Origin: Peptococcaceae bacterium BRH_c4b
Lineage (GTDB): Bacteria; Bacillota; Desulfotomaculia; Desulfotomaculales; Desulfocucumaceae
Length of the DNA: 64,000 bases
NCBI GenBank assembly: GCA_000961595.1
Contig: LADO01000010.1
Coordinates: 1-64,000, forward strand
Direction: 5' to 3'
Positions 1 to 8,470 of this stretch are shown in pieces. The notes under the pieces are model-generated. The model worked only from the letters and a program-made list of their open reading frames with translations. It did no database searches and had not been told where the DNA came from. The position numbers were made by a program, and so were the translations under genes. How positions within the stretch are numbered: position 1 is the first letter of the stretch; the number at the start of each line of letters is the position of its first letter.

Positions 1-573
1 GACGGGGCTCAGCTCCAGGGACTTATTGTGGCGGGCGAACTGACGGCAAGAGCACAGGCAGCCGGGGTGCAGGTGATGGTGGAAGGCCCGGGCCATGTTC
101 CCATGCACCATGTGGGAGCAACCATGCTGCTGCAAAAGAATCTGTGCAACGGCGCTCCCTATTTCATTTTAGGCACCCTGGCCACCGATATTGCGCCGGG
201 CTACGACCATATTACTTCGGCTATCGGAGGGGCCATTGCCGGTGCCGCCGGCGCCGACTTTTTATGCTATGTAACACCGGCGGAACATCTCGGCCTGCCC
301 ACGGAAGAAGACGTCAAGGATGGCGTTATGGCTGCGCGTATAGCTGCACACGCCGCAGATATTGCCAGGGGTGACAAAAGAGCCCTGGCCAGGGATCTGC
401 AAATGGCCCGCGCTAGGGTAGCCCTCGATTTTGACAGGCAGGCCGGCATGGCAATTGATTCGCAAAAAGTAAAGAATGCGTTGCAGGGCCACAACGGGCA
501 CGGGGATGAATGTGCCGTCTGTGGCGGTAACTGCACGGCCCGGATTGCGGCAAAATACTTCGGCATAGCTTAG
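1..573 (+). CDS. thiC: Phosphomethylpyrimidine synthase ThiC (3' part)
   Basis: ThiC is the radical-SAM enzyme that converts aminoimidazole ribotide into hydroxymethylpyrimidine phosphate for thiamine synthesis. The frame is open from base 1, so the gene is cut by the window start and only its C-terminal ~190 residues are present. Visible family motifs are VMVEGPGHVP, GTLATDIAPGYDHITSAIGG and the C-terminal cysteine cluster CAVCGGNC. The cluster has CX2CX3C spacing, the short form as I remember it from clostridia rather than the CX2CX4C of proteobacteria. It binds the [4Fe-4S] cluster. A strong hairpin follows the stop codon. Identity is secure; nothing can be said about the missing N-terminus. 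Confidence 0.95.
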   Translation, partial: DGAQLQGLIVAGELTARAQAAGVQVMVEGPGHVPMHHVGATMLLQKNLCNGAPYFILGTLATDIAPGYDHITSAIGGAIAGAAGADFLCYVTPAEHLGLPTEEDVKDGVMAARIAAHAADIARGDKRALARDLQMARARVALDFDRQAGMAIDSQKVKNALQGHNGHGDECAVCGGNCTARIAAKYFGIA

Positions 574-580
574 ACCGGCT

Positions 581-607
581 TAGCGGCGGCCTGGCAGGCC
601 GCCGCTA
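581..607 (+). terminator. Hairpin after thiC
   Basis: Perfect 11-bp inverted repeat (TAGCGGCGGCC / GGCCGCCGCTA, 5-nt loop) starting 8 bases after the thiC stop. It has no clear T-run, so it may be an RNA 3'-end stabiliser or a factor-dependent terminator. Confidence 0.5.
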
Positions 608-647
608 AAACTAAGGGGAAAATTTTCCCGTCCTCTGACTCATAAAG

Positions 648-684
648 AAAGCCTCTTCAAACTGAAGTTTGAAGAGGCTTTCGG
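648..684 (+). terminator. Second hairpin downstream of thiC
   Basis: Perfect 16-bp inverted repeat (648-663 with 666-681) with a very small loop, followed by a short T-rich stretch. It probably ends thiC transcription together with the hairpin at 581-607. A short palindrome, GGGGAAAATTTTCCC, lies between them at 616-630. Confidence 0.5.
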
Positions 685-740
685 TTCAGAGCCCGTAGTG
701 ACCTACGCTACAACTACTATGAGTATCTGCGTAGCCCACA

Positions 741-1130
741 ACAACCTTTCGGCTATTATAGACCATTACGACACCCATAATAATCTTTGCTTGACTATCA
801 TGGATACCTTAGAAGCCGGCAACAATCTTTCGACTGTTACAGACCTCAACACTAACCTAAAACTAAACGCAATAGATTAAAATAATTCGGAACCCATGAT
901 AATCTTAGCTCGACCAATGAACATCCCTTACGACCACATTGCAATCGTTCGGACTGCAATATAGCCTGCCGGAACATACACCAGTCTGCCCGCCGACTAA
1001 TACCGAGCTAGTTTAACCCGATATTAATCTTTGGCCGACTATCACAGAGCCTATTAAGACCCTGTAACAATCTTGGCTCGGCCATTACGAACCCTGATGA
1101 CTGTATTATAAACAATTCTGAGCTTTATAT
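741..1130. repeat. Degenerate ~41-bp tandem repeat in non-coding DNA
   Basis: The 600-base gap between thiC and floA holds no convincing gene. It contains imperfect units of the form (A/T)AATCTTTSGSYCGRCTATYAYRGACC beginning near 741, 780, 822, 899, 941, 1024, 1067 and 1111, with weaker units near 861 and 982. Spacing is therefore ~38-44 bases throughout. A 60-codon open frame at 698-880 is a by-product of the repeat: it has no ribosome site and is repetitive. Function unknown. Confidence 0.6.
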
Positions 1131-1277
1131 ACTGGTAATTTGTGGATGATAAAATTGGACAAATAAACCATTTTACTATAAACTTAAGTTACTGTGTTCA
1201 CCCTGAAATCGTTTCAAGGTTGTGGTGTGGCGTTTTTAAGGTGGCACTATTTTAATATTCGGAGGTGTTTTGATTAA

Positions 1278-2282
1278 ATGTGGTATTTTACCTCTTCCAT
1301 TATTTTTATCTTACTTATACTTATAGCCGTGGCCGTAATCTTTTCCTTCATACCGGTGGGATTGTGGATTTCGGCCCAGGCCGCCGGCGTACGCATAGGG
1401 ATTTTCACCCTCGTTGGTATGAGGCTGCGCAGGGTACCGCCGGCTCAGATTGTCGGCCCGCTGATTAAAGCGGTCAAAGCCGGGCTGGATGTGACGGCAA
1501 ACCAACTGGAGGCGCACTACCTGGCGGGTGGGAATGTCGACCGGGTGATTAACGCCCTTATTGCCGCCGAGAGGGCGGCCATCCCTCTGGGTTTCGAGCG
1601 GGCTGCGGCCATAGATCTGGCCGGGCGGAACGTACTGGAAGCCGTCCAGATGAGCGTTAATCCCAAGGTTATTCAGACACCACTGGTGTCTGCAGTGGCC
1701 AAAAACGGCATCGAGGTAAAGGTGGTAGCCCGGGTAACGGTTAGGGCGAATATCGACCGGCTGGTGGGCGGCGCCGGTGAGGAAACCATTCTGGCCAGGG
1801 TGGGCGAGGGTGTGGTGACCACCGTGGGCAGCGCGGACTCTCATAAGCATGTGCTTGAAAACCCCGACTCCATCTCCCGCACGGTGCTGGGAAAAGGCCT
1901 TGACGCGGGAACGGCTTTTGAGATTCTATCCATAGACATAGCTGATGTCGATGTGGGTAGAAATATTGGCGCCCAACTGCAGACGGACCAGGCTGAGGCC
2001 GACAAGCGTATAGCCCAGGCCAAGGCCGAGGAGAGGCGGGCTATGGCGGTGGCCAAAGAGCAGGAAATGAAGGCTGCGGTGGAAGAAATGAGGGCCAAGG
2101 TGGTGGATGCCGAGGCCGATGTTCCCCGGGCCATGGCCGATGCCCTGCGTCAGGGCAAACTGGGTGTAATGGATTATTACAATATGCAGAATCTGCTGGC
2201 CGACACCAATATGCGGCAAAGCATTTCTAACCTGGACAGTGGTACCTCCGAACGGGGTAAAACGCCGGTGGACGGCAAATAG
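1278..2282 (+). CDS. floA: Flotillin-like membrane scaffold FloA
   Basis: FloA (YqfA) forms flotillin assemblies in functional membrane microdomains and affects membrane fluidity, secretion and signalling complexes. The 334-residue protein has the family's usual length: a hydrophobic N-terminal hairpin at about residues 4-28, an SPFH/PHB-like domain at ~35-230 with motifs such as [12 protein letters not shown] and [14 protein letters not shown], and an Ala/Glu-rich coiled coil at ~235-290 ([20 protein letters not shown]). The ATG start is preceded by GGAGGTG at 1261-1267. It is followed 12 bases later by a small membrane-anchored protein, probably in one operon. Confident. Confidence 0.95.
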   Translation: MWYFTSSIIFILLILIAVAVIFSFIPVGLWISAQAAGVRIGIFTLVGMRLRRVPPAQIVGPLIKAVKAGLDVTANQLEAHYLAGGNVDRVINALIAAERAAIPLGFERAAAIDLAGRNVLEAVQMSVNPKVIQTPLVSAVAKNGIEVKVVARVTVRANIDRLVGGAGEETILARVGEGVVTTVGSADSHKHVLENPDSISRTVLGKGLDAGTAFEILSIDIADVDVGRNIGAQLQTDQAEADKRIAQAKAEERRAMAVAKEQEMKAAVEEMRAKVVDAEADVPRAMADALRQGKLGVMDYYNMQNLLADTNMRQSISNLDSGTSERGKTPVDGK

Positions 2283-2294
2283 GGAGCTGGCAAG

Positions 2295-2954
2295 ATGAAA
2301 TATATCTGGCTCATTTTTGTAATCTATATGGTTTACAGGATGCTTAGCAGTGCCAGACGGAGGCTGCCCCGGGAGCCGCAGCCCATTCCCGGGAACTACC
2401 GCAGGCCGGAGGGAACCAGCAGCGGCCCAGTGCTGGCGGAACAAAATGACGACGGACCCCTTGCCGGGCCATGGTCCCGGCCCCGGGATACTTCTCCTGC
2501 CTCTCCAGAGTCAGGTTGGGGTGAAGTTCCCGTGCCCTGGGGCGAGGAACCATCTTATACGCCGGCAGAAACTGCCGGTAAGGCCGGGGAAGCTAACACC
2601 GCTTACCGGGAAAATGATGATCCTGTAAATATACCGGAAAAACTTCGGGACAAAGAGGAAAGTGGGATTGAGGAGGAACAGGGCTGCGCCGGTGCTGATG
2701 CCGGGCCTCGCCGGCGTCAGAAGTATATGGCCGTTGACAGGGAGGGGCGGCGCTGTGCTCTTGCCGGGGGTGACGGATTGTCCTGCACTGAAGACACGGG
2801 ATACAGTGAGGTAGCGGAAGCACCTGTCCGGCGGCAAAAGGAGCCCGGCTATTGCCGGCAAAACCTGACCAGACTGCTTACACCACGGAATATCCAGTCG
2901 GGCATAATCCTGGCGGAGATAATGGGTCCCCGTGGGGGCAGGAGGAGGCGGTGA
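2295..2954 (+). CDS. Membrane-anchored protein of unknown function
   Basis: A 219-residue protein I cannot assign to a named family. It starts with one hydrophobic segment (residues ~3-15, YIWLIFVIYMVYRML), continues with a long low-complexity Pro/Gly/Glu-rich region (~20-185), and ends with a more ordered, Arg-rich tail (LTPRNIQSGIILAEIMGPRG) that looks like the conserved part. It sits 12 bases after floA with a GGGAGCTGG ribosome site and 3 bases before the amidase gene, so it is co-transcribed. The tail may bind a partner at the membrane, possibly the flotillin; that is inference only. Confidence 0.65.
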   Translation: MKYIWLIFVIYMVYRMLSSARRRLPREPQPIPGNYRRPEGTSSGPVLAEQNDDGPLAGPWSRPRDTSPASPESGWGEVPVPWGEEPSYTPAETAGKAGEANTAYRENDDPVNIPEKLRDKEESGIEEEQGCAGADAGPRRRQKYMAVDREGRRCALAGGDGLSCTEDTGYSEVAEAPVRRQKEPGYCRQNLTRLLTPRNIQSGIILAEIMGPRGGRRRR

Positions 2955-2957
2955 CGG

Positions 2958-3800
2958 TTGGACATTGTAGAAGTTGCCGTATGCCAGCTTAATGTAGGCG
3001 AGGATAAAGCGGCCAATATAAAAAAAGCCAGGGCTATGATCGGTCAGGCAGCGGAACAGGGGGCACGATTGGTGGTGCTGCCGGAGATGTTCAACTGCCC
3101 GTACCGGGCCGAAGTTTTTCCCGGGTTCGCGGAAACCTATCCCGGCGGTGATACTTTCAACATGCTGTCATCCGCGGCCGAAGAAGAGGGCATCTATCTG
3201 GTGGGTGGGTCCGTGCCGGAGCGGGAAGGTGAGCGGGTATACAATGCCAGTTATATTTTCGGCCCGGACGGCTCCCTTCTGGGCCGGCATCGTAAGATTC
3301 ATCTTTTTGACGTGGAACTGCCTGGGGGTATACGGGTTAAAGAATCAAGCACCCTGGGGCCGGGAGAAGAAATTACCGTGATGTCCACCGCATTCGGCCC
3401 ACTGGGGGTGGTCATTTGCTACGACATAAGGTTTCCGGAATTAATCAGGTTAATGGCACTGCAAGGGGCAAAAATTATTATTGTTCCGGCGGCCTTTAAT
3501 ATGACCACCGGTCCCGCCCACTGGGATTTGGTGTTCCGAACCCGGGCGGTGGATAACCAGTTATTTGTGGTGGCAGCCTCCCCGGCCAGGGATGTCTTAG
3601 CCGGATATGTTGCCTACGGACACTCCATGGTGGTGGATCCCTGGGGCGGGTTGGTGGCCCGGGCAGGCTCCGGGGAAGAGGTATTGACGGCAGCACTTGA
3701 TTTTACCATGATAGATAAAATCAGGAGTGAACTTCCGCTGTTGGCGCACCGCCGGACCGACCTGTACGAATTGAGAAGTTTATGTAACTGCCCAGTCTAA
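2958..3800 (+). CDS. Nitrilase-superfamily carbon-nitrogen hydrolase (omega-amidase type)
   Basis: Cytosolic C-N hydrolase of the nitrilase superfamily, most like the Nit2/omega-amidase branch that hydrolyses small amides such as alpha-ketoglutaramate. The 280-residue length is normal. The catalytic triad is visible: Glu43 (LPEMF), Lys113 (HRKIHLFD) and Cys154 (VICYDIRFPE). The TTG start at 2958 is chosen because GGAGGAGGCGG lies at 2941-2951 and the frame begins with the family's typical VAVCQLNVG strand. It follows the preceding gene by 3 bases. Exact substrate not determinable from sequence. Confidence 0.9.
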   Translation: MDIVEVAVCQLNVGEDKAANIKKARAMIGQAAEQGARLVVLPEMFNCPYRAEVFPGFAETYPGGDTFNMLSSAAEEEGIYLVGGSVPEREGERVYNASYIFGPDGSLLGRHRKIHLFDVELPGGIRVKESSTLGPGEEITVMSTAFGPLGVVICYDIRFPELIRLMALQGAKIIIVPAAFNMTTGPAHWDLVFRTRAVDNQLFVVAASPARDVLAGYVAYGHSMVVDPWGGLVARAGSGEEVLTAALDFTMIDKIRSELPLLAHRRTDLYELRSLCNCPV

Positions 3801-3845
3801 GGTCCAATGTCCAATGTCTAAGGTTCCCAGTTTTCATTGACTTTT

Positions 3846-3873
3846 GACATTTGACTTTCGACATTTGACTTTC
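3846..3873. repeat. Tandem 14-bp repeat GACATTTGACTTTC
   Basis: Two adjacent copies of the 14-mer lie between the amidase gene and ychF, preceded by related TTTTGACA and GTCCAATGTCCAATGTC stretches (~3801-3845) that are partly inverse complements. Looks like non-coding filler repeat; no function can be assigned. Confidence 0.6.
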
Positions 3874-3886
3874 GCCTAGGTCGAAC

Positions 3887-3919
3887 ACCGGGTTATTGTT
3901 TGCCCGGTCTTTTTCTGTT
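3887..3919 (+). terminator. Rho-independent terminator upstream of ychF
   Basis: Inverted repeat ACCGGG / CCCGGT (3887-3892, 3903-3908) followed by CTTTTTCTGTT. It fits termination of the floA-amidase operon just before ychF. Confidence 0.6.
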
Positions 3920-3943
3920 AAAATGTAGCGGGTGATGTTATAT

Positions 3944-5035
3944 ATGTTAACAGCAGGGATTATCGGCCTTCCAATGGTAGGCAAAACCACGGTATTTAAC
4001 CTGATTACCAATGCCGGGGCGGAGACCTCCAATTTTCTGTCCGGCAAGACCGAAACCAACGTGAGCATGGCCCGGGTTCCTGATCGCCGGGTAGATTTTC
4101 TCACCGGCCTGTTCAAACCAAGGCGTACCTTATACGCGCAGGTTCAGTTTAGTGATGTGCCCGGTCTGGTGCGTGGCTCCAGTCAGGGCAAGGGAGTGGG
4201 CAACCAGTTTCTGGACGGCATCAGGAATGCCGACTTGCTGGTTCACGTGGTGAGGGCTTTTCAAAGCAACGACGTGCTGCATGTGGACGGGGAAATCGAT
4301 CCTTTAAAGGATATTGAAACCATAGACATGGAACTGCTTTTTGCCGACATGGAACTCATTGAAAAAAGGATTCTTCGCATTGAGGGCGGCAAAAAGATTA
4401 CCAAGGAAAATGCAGCGGAACTGCAGGTGCTGAAAAAATGCTTCGCCACCCTGGAAAATGAGATTCCCCTGCACAGGCTGGAATTGAGCGACGAAGAGAA
4501 GGAATTACTGGTCAACTATAATTTCCTTACTGAAAAAAAGGTTATTCTTGTCATTAACACCGACGAAGAGCAGTTCAAATCCGGGGATTATCCCGGGAAA
4601 AAGGGTATAGAGGAGCTTGCCGCTGCCAGGGGGATAAAATTTATTGAGGTTTGCGGTCTGATGGAAGCCGAAATCAGCGAACTCCCGCCAGAGGACAGGG
4701 AAATGTTCATGGCCGACCTGGGTCTGACGGAACTGGGCGTGGAAAGGCTGGCGCTGGCCGCCTACGACACCCTGGGGCTGATGTCATTTTTTACCGTTGG
4801 TGAGGATGAGGTCAAGGCCTGGACTATCCACCGGGGCACGGAGGCCAAAAAAGCCGCTGGGAAAATTCACTCGGATATAGAAAGGGGTTTTATCCGGGCG
4901 GAAGTCGTCAAATATGACGATTTGGTTGAAGCCGGTTCCATGGCCGGAGTAAAGGAGAAGGGTCTAGCCCGGCTGGAAGGCAAGGATTATGTTGTACTGG
5001 ACGGGGATATTATCAACTTCAGGTTCAATGTATAA
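3944..5035 (+). CDS. ychF: Redox-regulated GTPase/ATPase YchF (OLA1 family)
   Basis: YchF is a ribosome-associated P-loop NTPase of the Obg family that prefers ATP. Domains in order: G domain with G1 GLPMVGKTT (residues 8-16), G3 DVPGLV (residues 71-76) and the family's altered G4, here NTDE instead of NKxD; a helical insert; and a C-terminal TGS domain. I chose ATG at 3944, giving MLTAGIIGLP, because the weak site GGGTG at 3930-3934 is then 9 bases upstream. GTG 3932 and ATG 3935 are in frame as alternatives. Stands as its own unit, convergent with the following minus-strand genes. Confidence 0.92.
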   Translation: MLTAGIIGLPMVGKTTVFNLITNAGAETSNFLSGKTETNVSMARVPDRRVDFLTGLFKPRRTLYAQVQFSDVPGLVRGSSQGKGVGNQFLDGIRNADLLVHVVRAFQSNDVLHVDGEIDPLKDIETIDMELLFADMELIEKRILRIEGGKKITKENAAELQVLKKCFATLENEIPLHRLELSDEEKELLVNYNFLTEKKVILVINTDEEQFKSGDYPGKKGIEELAAARGIKFIEVCGLMEAEISELPPEDREMFMADLGLTELGVERLALAAYDTLGLMSFFTVGEDEVKAWTIHRGTEAKKAAGKIHSDIERGFIRAEVVKYDDLVEAGSMAGVKEKGLARLEGKDYVVLDGDIINFRFNV

Positions 5036-5070
5036 TATTGCCTTGAGACGCTAAAGGCAGAACAACTGTT

Positions 5071-5733
5071 TTAGAGATTGACTAATTTGGATTTAACTGC
5101 ATAGAGGGCCGCCTGGGTGCGGTCATCCACCTCAAGCTTCTGGAAAATGCGGTAAAGATGATTCTTTACCGTTTTTTCGCTTATGTATAGGTTTTTGGCT
5201 ATGGATCTGTTTGATTCTCCATGGGCCACCAGTCTTAAAACCTCTATTTCCCTGGGTGTCAGCAGATCGTCATTTTCATCCCGGCCATAGCTTTGGGGGG
5301 TTTCGGAAAGCCTGTTAATTTCATGAAATACCCTGCTCATTAACTTCGGAGGTATGAAAGATTCGCCGTTGGCTACACCCCTTATGGTATCTACCAACTG
5401 GTCCGGGCTTACATCTTTTAAAAGGTAGGCTGACGCCCCGGACCTGATAAATTCAAATAAATATTCCTCCTGGTCGTGTATGGTGAGGGCGATTACGCCC
5501 AAGTCCGGTTTTTCCCTTTTGATTATTTTACAGGCCTCCACACCGCTCATGCCGGGCATGTTGATATCCATAAGAATGATGTCAGCATTAATCTTATGGG
5601 CCAATTCTACGGCCTCGGCCCCGCTGCCGGCTTCGCCGACCACTTCAATGTCTTTTTCCAGTGACAGTATTTTGGTAATGCCTTCTCTGATCAGGGCGTG
5701 GTCGTCAACAATAATAACCTTAATTAAAGCCAT
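5071..5733 (-). CDS. DegU/NarL-type response regulator (copy 1)
   Basis: DNA-binding response regulator, cognate to the adjacent DegS-like kinase. It has an N-terminal receiver with acidic pair DD at 10-11, phospho-acceptor Asp56 (IILMDINMP) and a conserved Lys near LLKDVSP. The C-terminal LuxR-type helix-turn-helix reads LTPREIEVLRLVAHGESNRS. The ATG at 5733 is preferred over an in-frame ATG at 5751 because GGAGAGGTGAG lies just upstream. The kinase stop codon is ~20 bases upstream, so the two are co-transcribed. A close paralogue lies at 16632-17291 beyond the Tad locus; pilus control is a context inference. Confidence 0.9.
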   Translation of the reverse strand: MALIKVIIVDDHALIREGITKILSLEKDIEVVGEAGSGAEAVELAHKINADIILMDINMPGMSGVEACKIIKREKPDLGVIALTIHDQEEYLFEFIRSGASAYLLKDVSPDQLVDTIRGVANGESFIPPKLMSRVFHEINRLSETPQSYGRDENDDLLTPREIEVLRLVAHGESNRSIAKNLYISEKTVKNHLYRIFQKLEVDDRTQAALYAVKSKLVNL

Positions 5734-5752
5734 CCTCTCACCTCTCCGCATG

Positions 5753-6892
5753 CTACTCTTCCAGCGGCATGGAAATATTTATTACGGTGCCATGGCCGGG
5801 GGCGGTGTTGATCACCAGTTCACCGTTCAGTATCTGGATTCTTTCCCTGATGCCGATTAACCCGTAACCTTCTCTTTTTTTATCGGCTAAAACTTCCTGC
5901 AGGTTGAATCCTTTTCCGTCATCTTTTATAATCAGGAGAATTTTTTGTGGAAGAAGTTCAATTTTTACCATAACCCGTTTGGACCTGGCATGTTTCTTTA
6001 TGTTGCTGAGGCTCTCCTGAACTATCCTGAATAGGGCAACTTCCACGGGCATGTTAAACCGCTTGGGTTCGCCGATGATTACGGCTTCCACCATTAGACC
6101 GTATTGTATTTGAAATTCATCCAGGTACTGGTTGATAGCCGGTATAAGCCCCAGGTCGTCAAGAACCATGGGGCGCAGGTCGAATATTATTTTGCGTACA
6201 TCCTGCAGGCTTTGCCGGACCATTTCCTGGAGTGCCACCAGTTCTTCCCGCACACCGGTGTGATCTATGTCTATTAGTTTCAGGCAGTATTCTGTTCTCA
6301 TAATGATATTTGCCAAGAGCTGGGCGGGGCCGTCATGTATGTCCCGGGCTACTTTGCGTCTTTCTTCTTCCTGGGCCCTGATAATGTTTACTCCCAGCTT
6401 TTGAATCTGCTCCAGTTCCATAAATCTGGAGTTGACGTCGGTCAGGGCGTTGCTTAGATAGTTGGTTACCGCTGTAAGATGGGAGGCAAGGTTTTCCGCC
6501 TTGTTTAGCAAATTTTTCATTTTGCGGAGGCTGGCTTCCAAGTAGTCTCTTTTGGTTCTGAGCAGATTTTCCTTGCTTTTCAAATCGGCCAGCTCTAGCT
6601 TTTTGTCTTGCGCCTCTTCGTAGGCTTTTCTTATGTCCACCTCTTTAAATACCTTAAAATTTTTACTGACTTCAGCCAGTCGCTGGCGGGCTTTTTTATC
6701 CTCTTTCAGCAGTATGTCCACTGCGTCGATCAGTTCAGCAACGGCTGTTTTTACTTCTATTAGCTCTTCTTCCAGACGGTTGTATTCCGTCCTGGAATGC
6801 TCGGCTATATCGAATATTTGTCTTTTCCCGTTGTCTATGGCGGCAATGGTATCCTTGAGAACCTTATCCAGCATTTCAACTTCGGATGACAT
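5753..6892 (-). CDS. DegS-like cytoplasmic sensor histidine kinase (copy 1)
   Basis: Soluble histidine kinase of 379 residues with no membrane segment. An N-terminal DegS sensor region (~1-165) is predicted to be almost entirely coiled coil. It is followed by a HisKA_3 dimerisation domain with phospho-acceptor His186 in VARDIHDGPAQLL, and a HATPase_c domain ending IGIRERIQILNGELVINTAPGHGT. The ATG is preceded by GGAAGGTGG. It transfers phosphate to the downstream DegU-like regulator. A paralogue of identical length, with its acceptor His at the same position, lies at 17311-18450. Confidence 0.9.
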   Translation of the reverse strand: MSSEVEMLDKVLKDTIAAIDNGKRQIFDIAEHSRTEYNRLEEELIEVKTAVAELIDAVDILLKEDKKARQRLAEVSKNFKVFKEVDIRKAYEEAQDKKLELADLKSKENLLRTKRDYLEASLRKMKNLLNKAENLASHLTAVTNYLSNALTDVNSRFMELEQIQKLGVNIIRAQEEERRKVARDIHDGPAQLLANIIMRTEYCLKLIDIDHTGVREELVALQEMVRQSLQDVRKIIFDLRPMVLDDLGLIPAINQYLDEFQIQYGLMVEAVIIGEPKRFNMPVEVALFRIVQESLSNIKKHARSKRVMVKIELLPQKILLIIKDDGKGFNLQEVLADKKREGYGLIGIRERIQILNGELVINTAPGHGTVINISMPLEE

Positions 6893-7009
6893 AGGCCACC
6901 TTCCTCAATATGATAATTTTACTTGCAATGCAATATTATTCTACAAAGAAGCACCCATATCCTGCGTTAGCTTAAAACCTGTTCATTTCCGGCTGAACGA
7001 ATCAGGTTA

Positions 7010-7046
7010 GAATAAATAAAACCCCTTATCCCTGGGGATAGGGGCT
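7010..7046 (-). terminator. Rho-independent terminator of the Tad operon
   Basis: Read on the minus strand: AGCCCCTATCCC, a 2-base loop, GGGATAAGGGG, then TTTTATTTATT. One base bulges from the stem. It lies right after the last gene of the operon (HAMP sensor, ending at 7060). Confidence 0.7.
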
Positions 7047-7059
7047 GTAGGTGATTTCA

Positions 7060-8034
7060 CTAAACTTTGAACTGCAGGGAAAGGCTGTTGAGCCTGTCTA
7101 CCAGGCGGGCCATCCTGCGGGCTGTGGATGTTATTTCCTGAAGATTTTCTACCTGACTGGAATTACCCCCTTCAATGCCGCTCTGGCTGCCGGACAGCGA
7201 TGTTTCACCCTCCATGGTTTGCTTGAAATTTTCAGCCCGGCTGATGATAATCTGGCTGGATTTGGTTATTTCCGCTGCACTGGCCTGAACAGAACGGAAA
7301 AGATTGCCCAGATGTCCGGTCATGGTATTAAACGCAGTGGCCAGCCTGCCCAATTCATCGAAGTTATGCACTTTGACCTGATGGGCGAAATTCCCGGCGG
7401 CAATGTGTTCCGTGGCATTCATCAAATCCTGGATGGGTTTCCTTAATATTCTTCTGGTAAGTACCATGGCCAGGAACAATCCAGCGATAACCGCCGCTGA
7501 AGTTATGGAAATCATATTATACAGAAGATTTTTTAACATGGCCTCATCGCCGGTGGTATTAAGGCCCAGAGAAAAATATCCGATTGTCTGTCCGTCTGCG
7601 GTTACAACCGGAGCGACAAAATCTATTCCCGGCGCTCCTGTTTTATCGGTGTATTTCCGGGCCTTAGGCTTCTCCGGCAGGCTAATGCCGGAATTGCGTC
7701 CGTTATAAAAGGGGTCGGTATGATTCATTACCCGTCCGCCCTTGTCCATGACCATTATATAATTGACGTTGGGCATTGCCTTTATATTGGCCAGGAATTC
7801 CGCCGGCAGGGCCGGGCTGCCGGATCGTAAGTACTCTTTAGCGAAGGCGGCGCAGGTGCTTACTATGCTCCAGCCTTTGTCCAGTACCTGGTTTTCCAGG
7901 ATCGTTCTGGTCCGGTAATAATTGGCGGCGCCCACTGCCGACATGAGGAAAATTATGAGCAGGGAAATGGCGAGCCCAACTTTGAACGTTAGGGAAGAAT
8001 TTTTTTGCTTTGCCATGCTATTTTTCTTTTTCAT
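7060..8034 (-). CDS. Membrane sensor with extracytoplasmic domain and HAMP, no output domain
   Basis: Signal-transduction membrane protein of 324 residues: TM1 at ~18-40, an external domain at ~41-175 that looks like a single Cache/PAS-like sensor (NVNYIMVMDKGGRVMNHTDP, FVAPVVTADGQTIGYFSLGL), TM2 at ~177-198, and a HAMP linker at ~199-250 (NATEHIAAGNFAHQVKVHNFDELGRL). The ~75-residue cytoplasmic tail is helical. There is no kinase, cyclase or chemoreceptor signalling domain, so it must signal through a partner. It overlaps the DUF192 gene by 17 bases and ends the Tad operon, so it may inform pilus activity; the DegS-like kinases are possible but unproven partners. Confidence 0.8.
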   Translation of the reverse strand: MKKKNSMAKQKNSSLTFKVGLAISLLIIFLMSAVGAANYYRTRTILENQVLDKGWSIVSTCAAFAKEYLRSGSPALPAEFLANIKAMPNVNYIMVMDKGGRVMNHTDPFYNGRNSGISLPEKPKARKYTDKTGAPGIDFVAPVVTADGQTIGYFSLGLNTTGDEAMLKNLLYNMISITSAAVIAGLFLAMVLTRRILRKPIQDLMNATEHIAAGNFAHQVKVHNFDELGRLATAFNTMTGHLGNLFRSVQASAAEITKSSQIIISRAENFKQTMEGETSLSGSQSGIEGGNSSQVENLQEITSTARRMARLVDRLNSLSLQFKV

Positions 8035-8389
8035 CCGGATATCCCCCCGTATAAAATTTTACTGTGTCTCCCAGCACTGAGCCGGAGCGGGACAGAGTGC
8101 CCGCAGGCAGTTCCAGAGCCCGGTGCGCTCTTTTGATATAGGGAGTAGTATTATAAGGTCTCATTTCTACGGCAAGATAAACAATTTCCCCCTCTTTGTT
8201 TAAAAATATAACGTCAATGGGGAAACGCATGAAACAGGTGTGCACCGACCGGCAGGGTTCCAGCAGCAGGCCCCGGCCCGGTGGCAGTTCCGCTCTGCCC
8301 ATCAGCCCCCGTAAACGTGCCAGGAAGCTGTCCGCCCTTTCCATATATACAGCCAGCACGGTGTCCCGGGTGGTGTTCACAGCCATCAT
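8018..8389 (-). CDS. DUF192 family protein
   Basis: Small protein (123 residues) of the DUF192 family, recognised by RLRGLMGRAELPPGRGLLLEPC, the central MRFPIDVIFLNKEGEIV and the ELPAGT segment near the C-terminus. The fold is a small beta-barrel and the function is unknown; members are often encoded beside Tad/Flp genes, as here. No signal peptide. ATG preceded by TGAGGGA. The gene overlaps the downstream sensor gene and is therefore in the Tad operon. Confidence 0.85.
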   Translation of the reverse strand: MMAVNTTRDTVLAVYMERADSFLARLRGLMGRAELPPGRGLLLEPCRSVHTCFMRFPIDVIFLNKEGEIVYLAVEMRPYNTTPYIKRAHRALELPAGTLSRSGSVLGDTVKFYTGGYPDEKEK

Positions 8390-8470
8390 GGTAAATCCCT
8401 CACTAACCTAAAGTGCTTCGAAAAGTTTCTTCCATGTTGCGGCTGCTATCGACGGGAGCGATATTGTGGG

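Noticed and set aside
698-880. 60-codon plus-strand open frame after thiC
   Set aside because: No ribosome site; its residues simply follow the ~41-bp DNA repeat (repeated NNLS-type segments), and other repeat units outside it are not open.
741-1130. Possible CRISPR array
   Set aside because: Units are degenerate along their whole length, with no conserved repeat and unique spacer alternation, and no cas genes are nearby.
5036-5070. Terminator between ychF and the response regulator
   Set aside because: Only a 6-bp stem (TGCCTT/AAGGCA) with no T-run on either strand.
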